This document shows positions 11,812-23,243 of a stretch of DNA of 64,000 bases, in pieces. The DNA is from Luzula sylvatica (taxonomy: Eukaryota; Streptophyta; Magnoliopsida; Poales; Juncaceae). Position 1 is the first letter of the stretch. The number at the start of each line of letters is the position of its first letter. Made by a program: the position numbers and the translations under genes. The notes below the pieces were generated by a model. That model did not search any database. It worked only from the letters and a program-made list of their open reading frames with translations, and was not told where the DNA came from. Where the stretch lies: positions 28,553,054 through 28,617,053 of the forward strand of contig OX326957.1 in assembly GCA_946800325.1 (NCBI GenBank), in the 5' to 3' direction.

Positions 11812-12145
11812 GTTGGTTCAAATTTCCTTATAGTTTGATTATTTCAAAACACTGTCCGTACTAATGTATACATCCAGAAAAATGCAGGATAACATAGGTA
11901 CGATACGAAGATGAAGGAGGACTTGTGAAGGAAGACTTCATTGGACTACATCAAGAATCAGGACATGAAGTCTCAACATAAACAAGAAAAGAAGAACACA
12001 AGGAAGGCCATTGGAATACATCAAGACTCAAGATGTTGAAGCCTTCCGTGAGTGGGATACGCCACAAATAAACCTTAGGTACAAACCTAGTAGAACTCAA
12101 GTAAAATCATGTTCAAAATAACAAAGAGTTCAGTCAAGCAGGAAG

Positions 12146-12597
12146 TGCGTTCTGAACGAACTCAAAGTCCGTTCAGAACGGACTTGCTACATATCAAAAC
12201 TTTAAAGCTTGATTAGAACCAAACGTGTCACAGGGATGTGTGCGTTCGAACGAACAATCATGTCCGTTCGAACGGACAATTAGAATCCGTTCACCCACCT
12301 TCTGAGTGCGTTGAACAGACAATCCTTCCTGTGAACGGAAAACGTCACAGGGATGTGTGCGTTCGAACGAACACACATGTGCGTTCGAACGGACAACCTG
12401 GAATCCGTTCACCCACTTTTCAGTGCGTTGAACGGACTCTTGTTCCTGTGAACGCAAAATGCTATGTATAATTGAGTCCGTTACGAACGGACATTGTCCG
12501 TTCGAACGGACCCAAAATGTACTTGCACGTTATTTTGAAACGGCTAGTGCAAACTACAAGTGCGTTCTGAACTGACTTTATGCGTTCGAACGCACTT
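12146..12597. repeat. cluster of TTCGAA-centred palindromes in LTR U3
   Basis: Many copies or variants of GTGCGTTCGAACGCAC and GTCCGTTCGAACGGAC occur at about 12146-12183, 12238-12278, 12356-12394, 12476-12511 and 12561-12597; another pair lies outside the LTR at 11492-11531. Part of the cluster is a 117-bp tandem duplication (units from 12228 and 12345). Spacing and symmetry suggest reiterated protein-binding sites controlling LTR transcription; the binding factor is unknown. Confidence 0.8.
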
Positions 12598-12626
12598 CAA
12601 GTTTTCTGAAGGATTTCTATAGAGAG

Positions 12627-12634
12627 TATAAATA
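12627..12634 (+). promoter_or_regulatory. LTR TATA box
   Basis: TATAAATA lies about 30 bases before a CT-rich leader (TCTCTCTCTCCCAACCC), the usual U3/R arrangement. It lies just downstream of the palindrome cluster. Confidence 0.6.
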
Positions 12635-13211
12635 GAATCCTTCATGGGTCTCTCTCTCCCAACCCTTCAATTTCAAACTTTCAAACCTAAAAAGAGAGAA
12701 ACCCTAAGCTGTGATTTTCTATATCCATTGATAGCTTGAGAAACCTCTTTAGATCGTTGATCTACTTTCGATATTCTCCACTAATCGTATCCCACTCACG
12801 TGACCGATCACGTTGTAGCTCGATTAGTGAAAAAGTGTAATAGGCTAGTGCAACAAATTGTAAAGAGCCTAAGTTATAGATCGATAGAAGCGTGTAAATC
12901 GATCTAGGCAAATCCTTGTAATCGAGTTGAGTTGGAATTCAATCGAAAGCCAAAAAGAGGCACAAGGCATTCCCGGAGACGTAGGTACTCGCAAATAATT
13001 GAGTCGGTCAATTAAGCGAGTAAAGGGTGAGTTAAAGGTACAAAGCAACCACCTACCGAACTTCGTAAACAAACATCTTGTGTCAAAGTGTTTGTACGGT
13101 ATCATCTTTATCATCTAAATTATTATTTATTCCGCACCGTAACTTAGGTTTAAATCTAAACTAAGTGTAAGTTAGATTGCCAAATTTACCCCCCTCTAGG
13201 TTAGAATTAAC

Positions 13212-13216
<5 letters not shown>

Positions 13217-13277
<61 letters not shown>
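13217..13277. repeat. (AT)n microsatellite after LTR
   Basis: Pure TA tract starting directly at the LTR end, so any target duplication is unreadable. 13278-13527 is AT-rich with repeated AAAATATACTATTGAAA words and no gene. Confidence 0.85.
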
Positions 13278-13279
<2 letters not shown>

Positions 13280-13527
13280 ATAAAAAGAATACAAAAAAGA
13301 ATCCAAATATCAAAATATACTATTGAAATTAGCAAAATATATTTTTGTATTTATCAAAATATACTATTGAAAATGTATTATTTTATTCTCAATTTTAATT
13401 ATGTTAACATATTAGATTCATAAATATATTTTGTTAATTTGAATAGTATATTTTTCTAGTTTCATCAGTATATTTTGCACGCGTGGATTCTTTTTTTGGA
13501 TTCTCCTTAGCAAATTGAGTTTGCATT

Positions 13528-13838
<311 letters not shown>

Positions 13839-13842
13839 ATAG

Positions 13843-14370
13843 GATCAATGGCCAACACTCTTGTTTGGCCAACGTCGGCCAACAACACCTATTTCACTAA
13901 ATCTAAATATTAAAATCGAATTTTAACCGTATAGATATGATTTATATCATTTGAGAATGTTGTAGATTTAATTTCATGAAAAATAAAAACTTCTATCATA
14001 CTTATCATAATACTTTAAAAAATTGAACGGTAGAAAATAGTTACAACATGAATCATCATTAAATAAATTTTGAAATTCGATTTTTGGTTTGGATGTATTG
14101 TAAATCATATAGATAGGCTCAAGATGAATTTTTACTAAGTTTCGAGTTTTCCTTCGTGGAAATCTATGAATCTACCGAAATGGACGGTTGTGAAAATATG
14201 TTATCGGTTTTTTTAGATACAAAAATCAAAATTGTATAAAATTTATTCTACATCATATCTAAATGATATAAAACATATCTATACGGTTAAGATTCGATTA
14301 TAATATTTAGATTTAGCGTAATAAGTGTTGTTGGCCGACGTTGGCCAAACAAAAGTGTTGGTCATTGATC
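13843..14370. mobile_element. MITE-B, long-TIR element, about 530 bp
   Basis: The terminal inverted repeats extend at least 125 bases with few differences. The left arm has GATCAATGGCCAACACTCTT, GTTTGGCCAACGTCGGCCAA and AACCGTATAGATATGATTTA; the right arm is its reverse complement. There is no ORF. It is flanked by TA tracts on both sides. A single diverged arm of the same family is at 9550-9755. Confidence 0.8.
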
Positions 14371-14388
14371 ATATATATATATATATAT

Positions 14389-16532
14389 GACTTTTGTATT
14401 TTTCTCCTGAAAAACTAACATAAAATAATAATAAGAGGAACAACAATAATAAAAAAACACCTTCCAAATATTTAAAAAATAAAAATATCATAAAACTATT
14501 AAAGAAATAAATAAAAGGAGAATGACAATAAAAGCAAGACGTTTAAACCAATATTTTTCGATCAATATATTTTCAAGATGTTTATTTATTATTTTTATTT
14601 TATTATTACCTGATGATAATTTTTCATGAATAATAAATAAAAAATTAAAATTATATAAACTCAATATGTAATTATTTTATTTTTTGCAATCATTGCATGT
14701 TAAGAAATGTTTATGAATTTTCTTAAAATTAATAAAAAATAACAAAAATATTTTTTTAATTATTACATTTGAAAATAGAAGGGTATTTTGGTCCAATTTT
14801 TTTTAACATTATCCATATTTGGAAATAAAAGTTTGATAGAGAAGTTTTTTTTTTTACAATATCCAAAAAAGTTAGGGGGTTAAAAATATACCAAAAAACA
14901 GATGTCTAAACAATCAGATAAAAAACGTAGAATTCAATTACGTATTAAGAAAAAGAAAACCACGACAGACTCGAAGACCCTCGAGCAATTGCGCGAAAAA
15001 AACTAGTATAATATAATATTAATAGATTTAATAATTATAATATAATTATTCTTTAATTATAATCTTTTACCTCACTTTAATATATTAGTAATATTATATA
15101 TAACTATTACATTATTATAATCATATATAATATTATTTTAATATTATAACATATAATATATAATATTAAATGCATTGTTGTATTATTATATAGTATATAA
15201 TATTTATTATGTGGATTTTAGAATTATGACAAGCTCCAAACTTAATTAGCATGCATATTATTAACTTTAAATTTTTTTCATCATCTTGACACTTCAGATA
15301 TTTGGAGAATTAAAGTTGGTAGGTCTTATAAGAAAAAATATATACTCTCATTTGCTAATTCCACGTTTAAGGGATATCCAAACTAAAATTTTCAATTTGT
15401 TGAATTTTAAAATTCTTTTTCCACTTGAAATCCCTACTTTCGAAATGCCCCTAAAGCAAAATAGTATATATTCACCAAAATTTGATGAATGCCTCTACTT
15501 TGATGGGCCTTGATCAAAACAAACTTATTTGGTCAAAAAAGATGATTCCAAAATATCAAATTAGAACCCAGAACCCAAATAATAATATTCAAATATCTAC
15601 TTTAAAGGCGATTAATGGCTCTACTTTGATGGGCCTTGATCCAAACAAACTTATTTACTTCAAAAAAAATGATTCCGAAAAGGATGGAAATTCATAAAAC
15701 ATGGTAAACCCAAATGAAATCTATAATAGCCACATGTGTTATGTACTTTGATTGATATACTTAACATGCAATTAACAACATTGCTAGTTCTTTACTTTGT
15801 GATGGGCATACACTCAGTACCTTGTTAAATAATAATCAGATAGTTCTGAAATAATTGGAGTGAAGAAATGATAATACGGCAGTTCCAATGCGAGTGTGAC
15901 AATGAATCAACGAGAACAATAACGAATCAACTTTGTTTCTATTACGAAACTGGAGTTTTCGAGCTTTAATATACATATTCTTCGCATCAAGATGAAGAAA
16001 GTCAACTCAAATTCACGACGGGTGCCAGAGCATGTGTTCTTCCATAGTGCTTTTCTAGTTGAAGGTACTTGAACTTCTTTAGCATTTAGACAAGTCCGAT
16101 ATGGTCAAAATCGCAAAAAAGAAATATCCAAGGCCGGCTTCGGGGGGGTGTTTGTGTGTGTGTGTGTGGCCCAAGCATATTTTCCTTAAATTAGATGCGT
16201 TAATTAGGATGTAGAGTATGTGGTGGTGAAATCTGGGGGCGAAGTAAATTTTTCCTTATCCTTCTTACAGAACTCCATTTGTTGTTGAACTGGCCATATC
16301 CTCTTTGTTCATCTATACAAAGTATATTTGTATGTTTTGAACTTTGATGTGAAATATAATGTTGATTGACTTAAATACATACAAAAAAATTCTAATTAAT
16401 TGAAAATACCCAAATTATCTTTTTAAAAAAATTCTACCATATAATCGCCCAGGATAATTATACAAATTATACATTAGAATTCTAGGAATATATGGCGAAA
16501 AAAATGACAGTTTATATAAAGAAATTAATGTA
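14389..16532. other. intergenic, AT-rich; local tandem repeat
   Basis: No supported gene. A roughly 130-bp period direct repeat occurs at about 15482-15550 and 15611-15680 (shared CTCTACTTTGATGGGCCTTG). A (GT)n tract lies at about 16152-16168. Short AT-only ORFs are not credible. The end of this stretch should hold the EXO70 3' UTR. Confidence 0.5.
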
Positions 16533-18440
16533 TTATCTCTTCTCAATAACTCGAAACAAGCTACCAATTCTTGCCTCCAATTCCTCAGGAGTAAATTTGA
16601 TGAACATGCCCCGATCGCGTGGACCAATCCCTCCCACTCTGGCCAAAAACATTCTATAAACCGGGCCCACGATCTCGATAACAGAAGCTCTCAGTTCAGA
16701 CATTATTTGATCATCCACCATAATCCATCCAGATTGCACCCTAAAATTCTCCTCTATATTTCTATTAAACTCGACTAATTTTTCGCGCTGCACTGCCCCA
16801 TCATTGATAACAAGTTTAGCGGCGATTTTGGTCCATGTGTTCAAATAACTCTTAATCGATCGTGAAATTTTCGAATCCATTTGTTTTACCCAATCCGTTC
16901 CTAATATAACACGTAACTCAGATCCCTTCACCTTGTTCACAATGTATCTCCCATTGTTCACCAAGAAAAAGAAAGCAAGACCCGGTTCACCATAGACCTT
17001 GGATTTGGCTTCCATGTTTTTCTGCAGGTTGTCCATGATCCACGCAAAGTTTACACCAAGAGAGGAGGATGGACGGTCCGGATCGACCGCGGTGTCAGAT
17101 CCCGCCCCAGATCCAGCGTTTCTAATAACTTCTTCAAGAGTTTGGCGCCATCCACATGCAGTCTTGAGATAATTCATCACATAACGGGTTACCGGGTGAA
17201 CCCGTCCACCCGGAACAGGGTTTCCAAGCGGATCATGCCTGATTAAATTTTCAAACTCCATGAGTATACCTCTGATGGAGTTGCGTATCGTGCTACAAAG
17301 CATCTCCACCTCGGTATATATTTGCGCAGAGTATTCGTCACAAAAGATCGTATCAATCTCAGGAAGAATATCGCGAGTACACTCGTACATGTCCAAAATG
17401 CGATAGAGACAATGTGGGGCGCGACTTGTAGACGTGATAGAATACGCAAAGGAAACAAGTTGTAGCGCCATCTGGCGACTGACGCCAACAAAAGCCATAT
17501 CACCAAATGGAACCAAGCCCTCGAAGAGACGATCGCATAGTGATCGTTCACTAGGAATTAGGATTCTAAACACCGTGTTGAAAACTGGGACCCACCGAGC
17601 AATTTCTAATTCGAGTTTGTCCCATGTAATGGAATTGATTTCCTTTGATATCAAGGTGGAAAATCCTAGCCGTTCAACACTCTCCGTGATGAAGTCATGG
17701 CGAGAACGGATGTAGAGTTCGATGCATTCGTGACCGAAGCCCGCGGAGACCATTCGTTTTGCAATTTTGTTCAGATTGAAGATGCAGCCCGGGGGAAGGA
17801 GATCGACTATGACGTCGTAATCGCTTACAGGCACCGCAATCAGTATTTCGATGTTGTCGGCTTCGTCAAAGTTGTTGTTTATGTTAGTTTGGTTGGAGTT
17901 GGAGTCGTGTAAGTATTCTTGCATTAAATTGCGAAATTCGTGGTCGAGTTGGTTCATGCACTTTTGAAGGAGGTCATCAGACTGGTCGACAAGGGATTGG
18001 TTGTCTTCTATGGAATCAATTGAGTTGATCGTGGCGATTAGGTCATCGATTGACTCCAGAAATTCATCGGAGTTGTTTGAGGTGAAGATGGAGTGAGAGG
18101 TTAGAAAGCTAGAGATCTGACGATCGAGAGCTCGTAGGGTTCGTTCTATAGAAGTTGCGAGGATACTTTTGTCAGAGTTCGAGCGGGTCGAATTTTCTCG
18201 TGGATAACCGTTGGTGTTCGTATTGGATGCATATAAAGTTCCCATTAACTCCTTGATGAGTCTCTCTTTTTCCATCTCTGACATGTTTACGGATGAATTA
18301 TTGCCCTCATTTGGGTTCGATGGAGCGTTGGAGCGAGTCGAATGGGCGAACCTGCTACCTGAATCTGTGGTGTTTGTATTGGACGGATAGAGAGTTTCGA
18401 TTAACTCTTGCATGCGTTTTTGTTTTTCAAACTCTGACAT
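16533..18440 (-). CDS. EXO70 family exocyst subunit
   Basis: An uninterrupted 635-residue ORF, as is common for the intronless EXO70 clades. The N-terminal third is variable and serine/asparagine-rich. The EXO70 domain covers about residues 255-625. It includes LPPGCIFNLNKIAKRMVSAG, CIELYIRSRHDFITESVERL, a VHPVTRYVMNYLKTACGW block, LGVNFAWIMDNLQKNMEAKS, NNGRYIVNKVKGSELRVILG and the hallmark tail KFTPEELEARIGSLF. EXO70 binds plasma-membrane phosphoinositides and tethers secretory vesicles as part of the exocyst. Plant paralogs also serve in immunity and autophagy. The exact subclade cannot be settled here. Residues 1-52 are repeated in diverged form at 53-100, so a second in-frame ATG in similar context (18284-18282) is an alternative start. 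Confidence 0.95.
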   Translation of the reverse strand: MSEFEKQKRMQELIETLYPSNTNTTDSGSRFAHSTRSNAPSNPNEGNNSSVNMSEMEKERLIKELMGTLYASNTNTNGYPRENSTRSNSDKSILATSIERTLRALDRQISSFLTSHSIFTSNNSDEFLESIDDLIATINSIDSIEDNQSLVDQSDDLLQKCMNQLDHEFRNLMQEYLHDSNSNQTNINNNFDEADNIEILIAVPVSDYDVIVDLLPPGCIFNLNKIAKRMVSAGFGHECIELYIRSRHDFITESVERLGFSTLISKEINSITWDKLELEIARWVPVFNTVFRILIPSERSLCDRLFEGLVPFGDMAFVGVSRQMALQLVSFAYSITSTSRAPHCLYRILDMYECTRDILPEIDTIFCDEYSAQIYTEVEMLCSTIRNSIRGILMEFENLIRHDPLGNPVPGGRVHPVTRYVMNYLKTACGWRQTLEEVIRNAGSGAGSDTAVDPDRPSSSLGVNFAWIMDNLQKNMEAKSKVYGEPGLAFFFLVNNGRYIVNKVKGSELRVILGTDWVKQMDSKISRSIKSYLNTWTKIAAKLVINDGAVQREKLVEFNRNIEENFRVQSGWIMVDDQIMSELRASVIEIVGPVYRMFLARVGGIGPRDRGMFIKFTPEELEARIGSLFRVIEKR

Positions 18441-18984
18441 GATTAAGAAAAAATTAATTATCTCTGTTTGGATTGTTTTTAGTGGATTTAATCAAGATAT
18501 AGAATGAACGTTAATTAGCAAGGAATTGAAATTTAAGAGGAGATGCAAGAAAGTTTCTTGGCAAAATTTTGATTAATAAAACGTAGATCTGACGACATCA
18601 ATAATATGGAATGGATACAGTTAATAATTCAATGGATCAGAAGTTAGAGACATAAAAAAAAAAAAAAATAAGACATTGTCAACCTAATAGGAAGGAGCTA
18701 AAAGCAAAAGAATTAGTAAATAAATCATAAAAAATAATGAATAGCTGTATGTAATTAGTGTTTCAGCACTATATGTTAGACCAGTAAATCGTCACTTGAT
18801 TAATATAAAAAGAAGATAATCTGTTTTGAAAAACAAGCATCAATACTTATTTATCAATTCAGCAAAATAATAACATTTGGGCTAGATGCATGTTCAAATT
18901 ACACAACATAAATTCCGTGTGAGACCAAGAGGAACAAAACGAAACGATTTTCTTTTTCCTCCGACAATTAAAAGAATTAATCCC
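18441..18984. other. EXO70 upstream region, no gene seen
   Basis: AT-rich with an A tract at 18655-18668. It should contain the EXO70 promoter; no TATA box stands out. No coding signal. Confidence 0.35.
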
Positions 18985-19570
18985 GATATATAAAGTGGCA
19001 ACAACGACAAATATAGACGGAACCACCAAATGGAATTGGGACCCGACGGGCATTTTCTCCGCAAAATCGGCCTACTCGTTCATGAGGAACTCGGGAATTG
19101 ATATTATTCCTTGGCAAGGAGTAACTCGGAAAATAAGTTCCAATGAAAGTCAAATCTTTTGTATGGTTATCAATGCAAAACAAACTAAATACCACCGATA
19201 GATTAGCAAAAAAAGAATGACCACATATAGACAAATGTGTATTTTGTTAGGCAAGACCCGAAACAAGACACCACCTACTAGTCTCATGCACATACATCCA
19301 AATATCTTGGAAATTGACTGATATACTAGCCAATACACAACAACCGAAATAAATGCGAAGAAGTTTATCAAACACCCTAAAATAAAATAGGAAAAAACAA
19401 TTACCGAGGGAGAGGAAATATTGGACTTCAAGATGGGCGGCGATGCTATGGGGCTTATCGAAGGAACGAAACAAACGCATATTCCAAAACAAGAAGGCCC
19501 CGCCAATAAACATAGCAAGAAAAGCGGTCGAAGAAGCAAAAAATCTGCAAAAATGGTGCTAGGCGTATTG
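18985..19570 (+). pseudogene. decayed LINE fragment, zf-RVT region
   Basis: Reading 18995-19201 gives KWNWDPTGIFSAKSAYSFM, the W-x-W-x4-G-x-FS-x-KSAY signature of the zinc-binding domain that follows plant LINE reverse transcriptases. After a stop and frame changes, pieces of the usual downstream motif survive (DRLAKK-, C-x2-C-like and HHL-like words in shifted frames, 19200-19300). It is a short, multiply broken 3' remnant. No reverse transcriptase core is present. Confidence 0.65.
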
Positions 19571-19654
19571 TTCAAACAAAACAAAACCTTGTTTTATTTT
19601 CGTTTTTACTTTTTATACATGAACAATACGTTCATGATTATTGTATATAAGTCC

Positions 19655-20170
19655 CATGTTACGCGGATACTTTAAAAATACAGAATATCCTGAGGATACG
19701 GGTACGATACGGTTTGGATATATATCGGATACGCCACGTGGCATATCCGATTATTTTAATATATTTTTTTCGGATACGGCGGGGATACGGCAGGATACGG
19801 TTGGGATACTTTCAGGATACGGCTGCAATACCCCATTTAGGATATTTCGGTCCATTATATATTTTGGCCCAGAATATTTTTAAATAAATTATATTGGATA
19901 TTTCTATGATATTTCTAAATTATTTCTAGGATACTTCTAGAATAAATTTATGATACTGTTATGATATTTGTATTGTTAAGTTGATTTTATTTATTGTCAT
20001 GATATTTAATTTAAAAATATTATTAATTTATTAATTATATATAATATAAACATATTAAAATAATAATTATATAGTCGTATCCGTATCAGTGATTTTTTGA
20101 AAATTGCCGTATACCCGTATCCGTATCGTATCGGATACGATACCCGTATCCATATCCGTGCAACATAGTA
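19655..20170. mobile_element. GATACG-rich foldback element
   Basis: The left end CCATGTTACGCGGATAC resembles the reverse complement of the right end (CTATGTTGCACGGATATGG). GGATACG/CGTATCC words are repeated many times at both ends (19690-19820 and 20075-20160), with an AT-rich centre. It has the same layout as the hAT-like element at 7134-7869. A clear target duplication was not found (TATAAGTC against TATAGAAG). Confidence 0.6.
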
Positions 20171-20560
20171 TAGAAGTTTTCTTTATTTCAATATATCAAA
20201 ATGCTAAGCGTTTTCTTAAAAAAAAATTATCAATTCATTGATTATTTTGAACTAAAATAAATATTATTTAATAAAATAATGACTTTTTCGAATTGAGGAA
20301 AAAAATAGACTAATTTTTTAAATCATGTTCCTCGTTAGTAGAGCATATGCACGGAGAAATTGGATGGTATTCAATTTTTGTGTAAATATGATATTTTAGA
20401 TTTATGAAAGGGTAAATATAATATTTTAATTTTAAGAAAGCTAAATATGTAATTTTAAATTTAACGAAAGGTAAATATGTAAATTCCCTCCTATTTAACA
20501 GAGCATATGCACGTCACATAATAGGGACTGTATTTGACTTTTAAAATGAAAAATAAAAAA
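20171..20560. other. intergenic, no gene seen
   Basis: AT-rich. A degenerate ~45-base repeat with GAAAG-GTAAATATG-TAATTTTAA occurs three times at about 20390-20490. Confidence 0.35.
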
Positions 20561-20571
20561 TGAATAATGAT

Positions 20572-21318
20572 TTTACACTCCAATGGAGTGCACTCCAAAC
20601 GGCCGCCAATGCATTTTGGAGCACTCCAAAATGCATTGTTGTCTGGTCTCCTCTCCACCTTGTCATATATTTTATATGTATTGTTTTTCATTTTTCCTTT
20701 AATATTTTTATACGTTTTTTAATAATATGTACAAATGGTATGTTCTTATTTATACCATTTTTATTATATTTTATAATTTTTTCCTATACCATGGAAATAA
20801 AAATATGTGCTTAATACCTTTTTACTATATTTGTTTCTATATTACAAATAAAATATTTGTTGTGGTTTATATTTTTTATTATTATTTATATATTATTTTA
20901 TATACTCTTGATAAATAGATATGTAAGTAATTATTATTTATATCTTTTATATACTATGAATACAAGTGTTGTTCTTGTTTATACTTTTTTACTGTGAATA
21001 AACATATGTTGATCTTTATATCTTGTTTAATATTATTTATATATTTTATAATATTTGTTGTAGAAAAAAATATAAATACTAGTGTTTTAATTAGGAGTCG
21101 TTGTAAAATAACATAAATATGAAGGTGAAAGATATAGCGCAAAAACAATCATCTGAAAACGATGGAGGCTGTTCGAATTTTGGGCGATGCCCATTAATTA
21201 CGGCCGTTCATCTAATTTTGTTGCCCGCGATTTTTTTAAGTCAGCGTCTTGTCACGTGTCGACTCCTGGTTGAAAGTGACGTTTTGGAGTGCAATAGCAC
21301 TGGAGGGGCATTAGCGAC
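20572..21318. mobile_element. CACTCCA-TIR MITE with perfect internal hairpin
   Basis: The left end (CACTCCAATGGAGTGCACTCC) is matched in inverted orientation near 21280-21315 (GGAGTGCAATAGCACTGGAG). Just inside the left end, 20607-20638 is a perfect palindrome: 15-bp arms CAATGCATTTTGGAG and CTCCAAAATGCATTG with a two-base loop. The inside is AT-rich with no credible ORF. Confidence 0.6.
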
Positions 21319-21602
21319 TCCCATAAAAAATATGGCATGAATACTTTTTCTTTTTGCAATTATACTTCAATGAATTTGGAACTTGAAGACAATATTTCTT
21401 CTCTTTTTTATTTTCCAATTTCTGTTACAAACATACGAAATTTGATAATTAGAGAACTAGTTTCTCCTATCAAGTTTACTATACATTAAAACAAAGAAAC
21501 AAATAAAATCACATATTGAAATCCAAGAACATAAAAAATCAATCCACTATATTTACAACTCAAATTTTCTCAACTCTATAGCAAACAACTACATGATTAT
21601 TC

Positions 21603-21875
21603 TTAATTAGGACCCCAATTACTCAAAAACATGATTGTTCTTATGGATTCCTCAGCTTTCCTTGCCTTCTCCTTCGTCCTCGCCCTCGAATGAGACGCGT
21701 TATTTTTTCCTGCCTTCGATTGGTCGAGAGAATATAAACCACTATTATGTTTAGCCTTCTGATTAACAGAACTCAATGTGTAATTCCATCTAAGTAGTCC
21801 GGCTCGATGCTTGAGGGCTTCGGCCAAACCTGTGCTCGAGGATGCGCTCGTAGATGTGTTGCTTTTTGAACTCAT
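21603..21875 (-). CDS. wound-responsive family protein (WIP, DUF3774)
   Basis: A 90-residue intronless gene. The C-terminal half carries the family core: EALKHRAGLLRWNYTLSSVN, then a K/A/E-rich segment (RTKEKARKAEESIRTIMFLS) and the terminal WGPN that all family members share. The N-terminus is a low-complexity S/T run. Length fits the family (about 80-95). These small plant proteins are induced by wounding and other stresses; their molecular role is unclear. The start is the first ATG. A TATA box lies about 76 bases upstream. It is divergent from the paralog at 23832. Confidence 0.92.
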   Translation of the reverse strand: MSSKSNTSTSASSSTGLAEALKHRAGLLRWNYTLSSVNQKAKHNSGLYSLDQSKAGKNNASHSRARTKEKARKAEESIRTIMFLSNWGPN

Positions 21876-21950
21876 GATTTTGATTGTTTTTCAGGATTTG
21901 GGCAAGTGTATGTTGATATGCATTTTGAAGAAGAGTGAGGAGAAGTAGGA

Positions 21951-21956
21951 TTTATA
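21951..21956 (-). promoter_or_regulatory. TATA box of minus-strand WIP gene
   Basis: Reads CTATAAATCC on the minus strand, 76-81 bases upstream of the ATG, a normal distance for a short 5' UTR. Confidence 0.6.
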
Positions 21957-23243
21957 GATGAAGGTAATGAAATAAAACTGGGGGTGGAGTATTAGTGGGG
22001 GAGCTAGTGGTTTTGAGCAAAAATGTGGGAGGAGCTCGTTGTTTTTTCCACAATACTGGTTGATATTGATTTTTAATTCAGGGGTATTTATTTAGAGGGG
22101 ATATATGTAATTTTCCTTCACCAAAACAAGGGGTAGGACTACTGATATTATCTGAAGTCAGAACGAGGGGATATGTGTATATTTGTTTTTCATTATAAAA
22201 ACATTGGTAAATATATATTTATAAATGATTTAAACATTTAATGCCAAAAATATCATAATATATAATAACATGGATTCTCATGTTACATATTATGTCACAT
22301 TGTAATATATGGTTTTATATTTGGACATGACATGTATCTGTATCTGGTAATATCTGAATTGTATTTGTATCCGTTTAATATTCAAACTATCTCTAGATCC
22401 AAATAAATTCGTATAAAAAATGAAAATAATATAGATATCCGTTAGTTTATGTTTCGGTTGTGCCAAGATTCTCCATCACTTTGAAGTATTTTGCATACAT
22501 TTAGGTTAATTTCAATAGTGATTATATTATATTATATACGTATCATTATATTTTATATGTTTTGGCTACTATGCATTCTAATTTAATTGTCCTAGAAATA
22601 TCTAATGAATTGTAACAAAAAATAATGTAATTTTAGATAACACATTTTATAACAAATAATTCTTTATACAAAATATAAATGCATATATTATATATCATTA
22701 TTATATGAAAATATATTATTATTCTCGAAATGTTAACCATGATAAGTATGATCTTATTCGATATTATTATAATGCCAGTGACAATAATAATAATAAAGAT
22801 GAATAAAAATATCAAAATAAAAATAAACATTTGAAAAGTAATAATTTAGATTAGATTATCTTATTTATTTTATTGCAGCCCGTAAAATGATAAAAACGAT
22901 TAAGTGAAAAGAAAAAGATGAAAATAAGAAATACAAGAGAATGAGAAGGAAAATAGAAAGAGAAGAGAAGAATTTAGAGAGAGAGACTAAAATAGAAAAT
23001 AGAAAAAATAATTGCATACATCATCGATAAATAGAATTTGACGAAAAAAGGGGCCGGACCACCCGAAAGGGATGGGAGGGGCCTTCCCAATTATGTTTTT
23101 ATTATATTATTACTCAATTTTTTTTAATTCATATTAATTATTTTATATGTTGTAATTAACATATAATTATATTAATTAATGCATATTAATTGCTAATTAA
23201 CATGTTAATTATTACATATAGAGTATATTTTGGTGAATTATGG
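21957..23243. other. shared upstream region of the two WIP genes
   Basis: The divergent pair is separated by about 1.95 kb. It is AT-rich with GGATCC/GTATCTG degenerate repeats (22320-22440). A purine-rich GA tract lies at 22900-22990. No gene is supported. Confidence 0.4.

Larger units (their letters stand above)
9756..13216 (+). mobile_element. 3' portion of a Sirevirus-like (Ty1/copia) retrotransposon
   Basis: Order on the plus strand: one ORF (9863-11191); an untranslated stretch with several polypurine tracts; then a 1406-bp LTR (11811-13216). The LTR begins TGTTGGTT and ends AACCAACA. Polypurine-type runs are GAGGGGGAGC (about 11647), TTTAGGGGGAGCC (about 11664), ATGGGGGAG (about 11719) and AAAAGAGGGAG (about 11798, next to the LTR). 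Repeated PPTs and palindrome-rich LTRs are, to my knowledge, marks of the Sirevirus lineage. No gag, protease, integrase or reverse transcriptase is present, and there is no 5' LTR. The element is therefore 5'-truncated at the MITE-B junction. Confidence 0.8.
11811..13216 (+). repeat. 3' LTR of Sirevirus-like element
   Basis: Begins TGTTGGTT and ends AACCAACA, giving 8-bp terminal inverted repeats. U3 holds clustered palindromes (12146-12597). A TATA box (TATAAATA, 12627-12634) is followed by a pyrimidine-rich leader. The 3' end carries the copia-like AAATTTACCCCCCTCT before the terminus. An (AT)n tract follows directly. With no 5' LTR in the window, the pair cannot be compared for age. Confidence 0.85.

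Noticed and set aside
12146..12597. Regular palindromes as a CRISPR array
   Set aside because: Spacing and length vary, spacers are not unique and of constant size, and the host is a plant; the repeats lie in an LTR.
12146..12597. TTCGAA palindromes as heat-shock elements
   Set aside because: Heat-shock elements need TTC and GAA separated by two bases; here they are directly joined.
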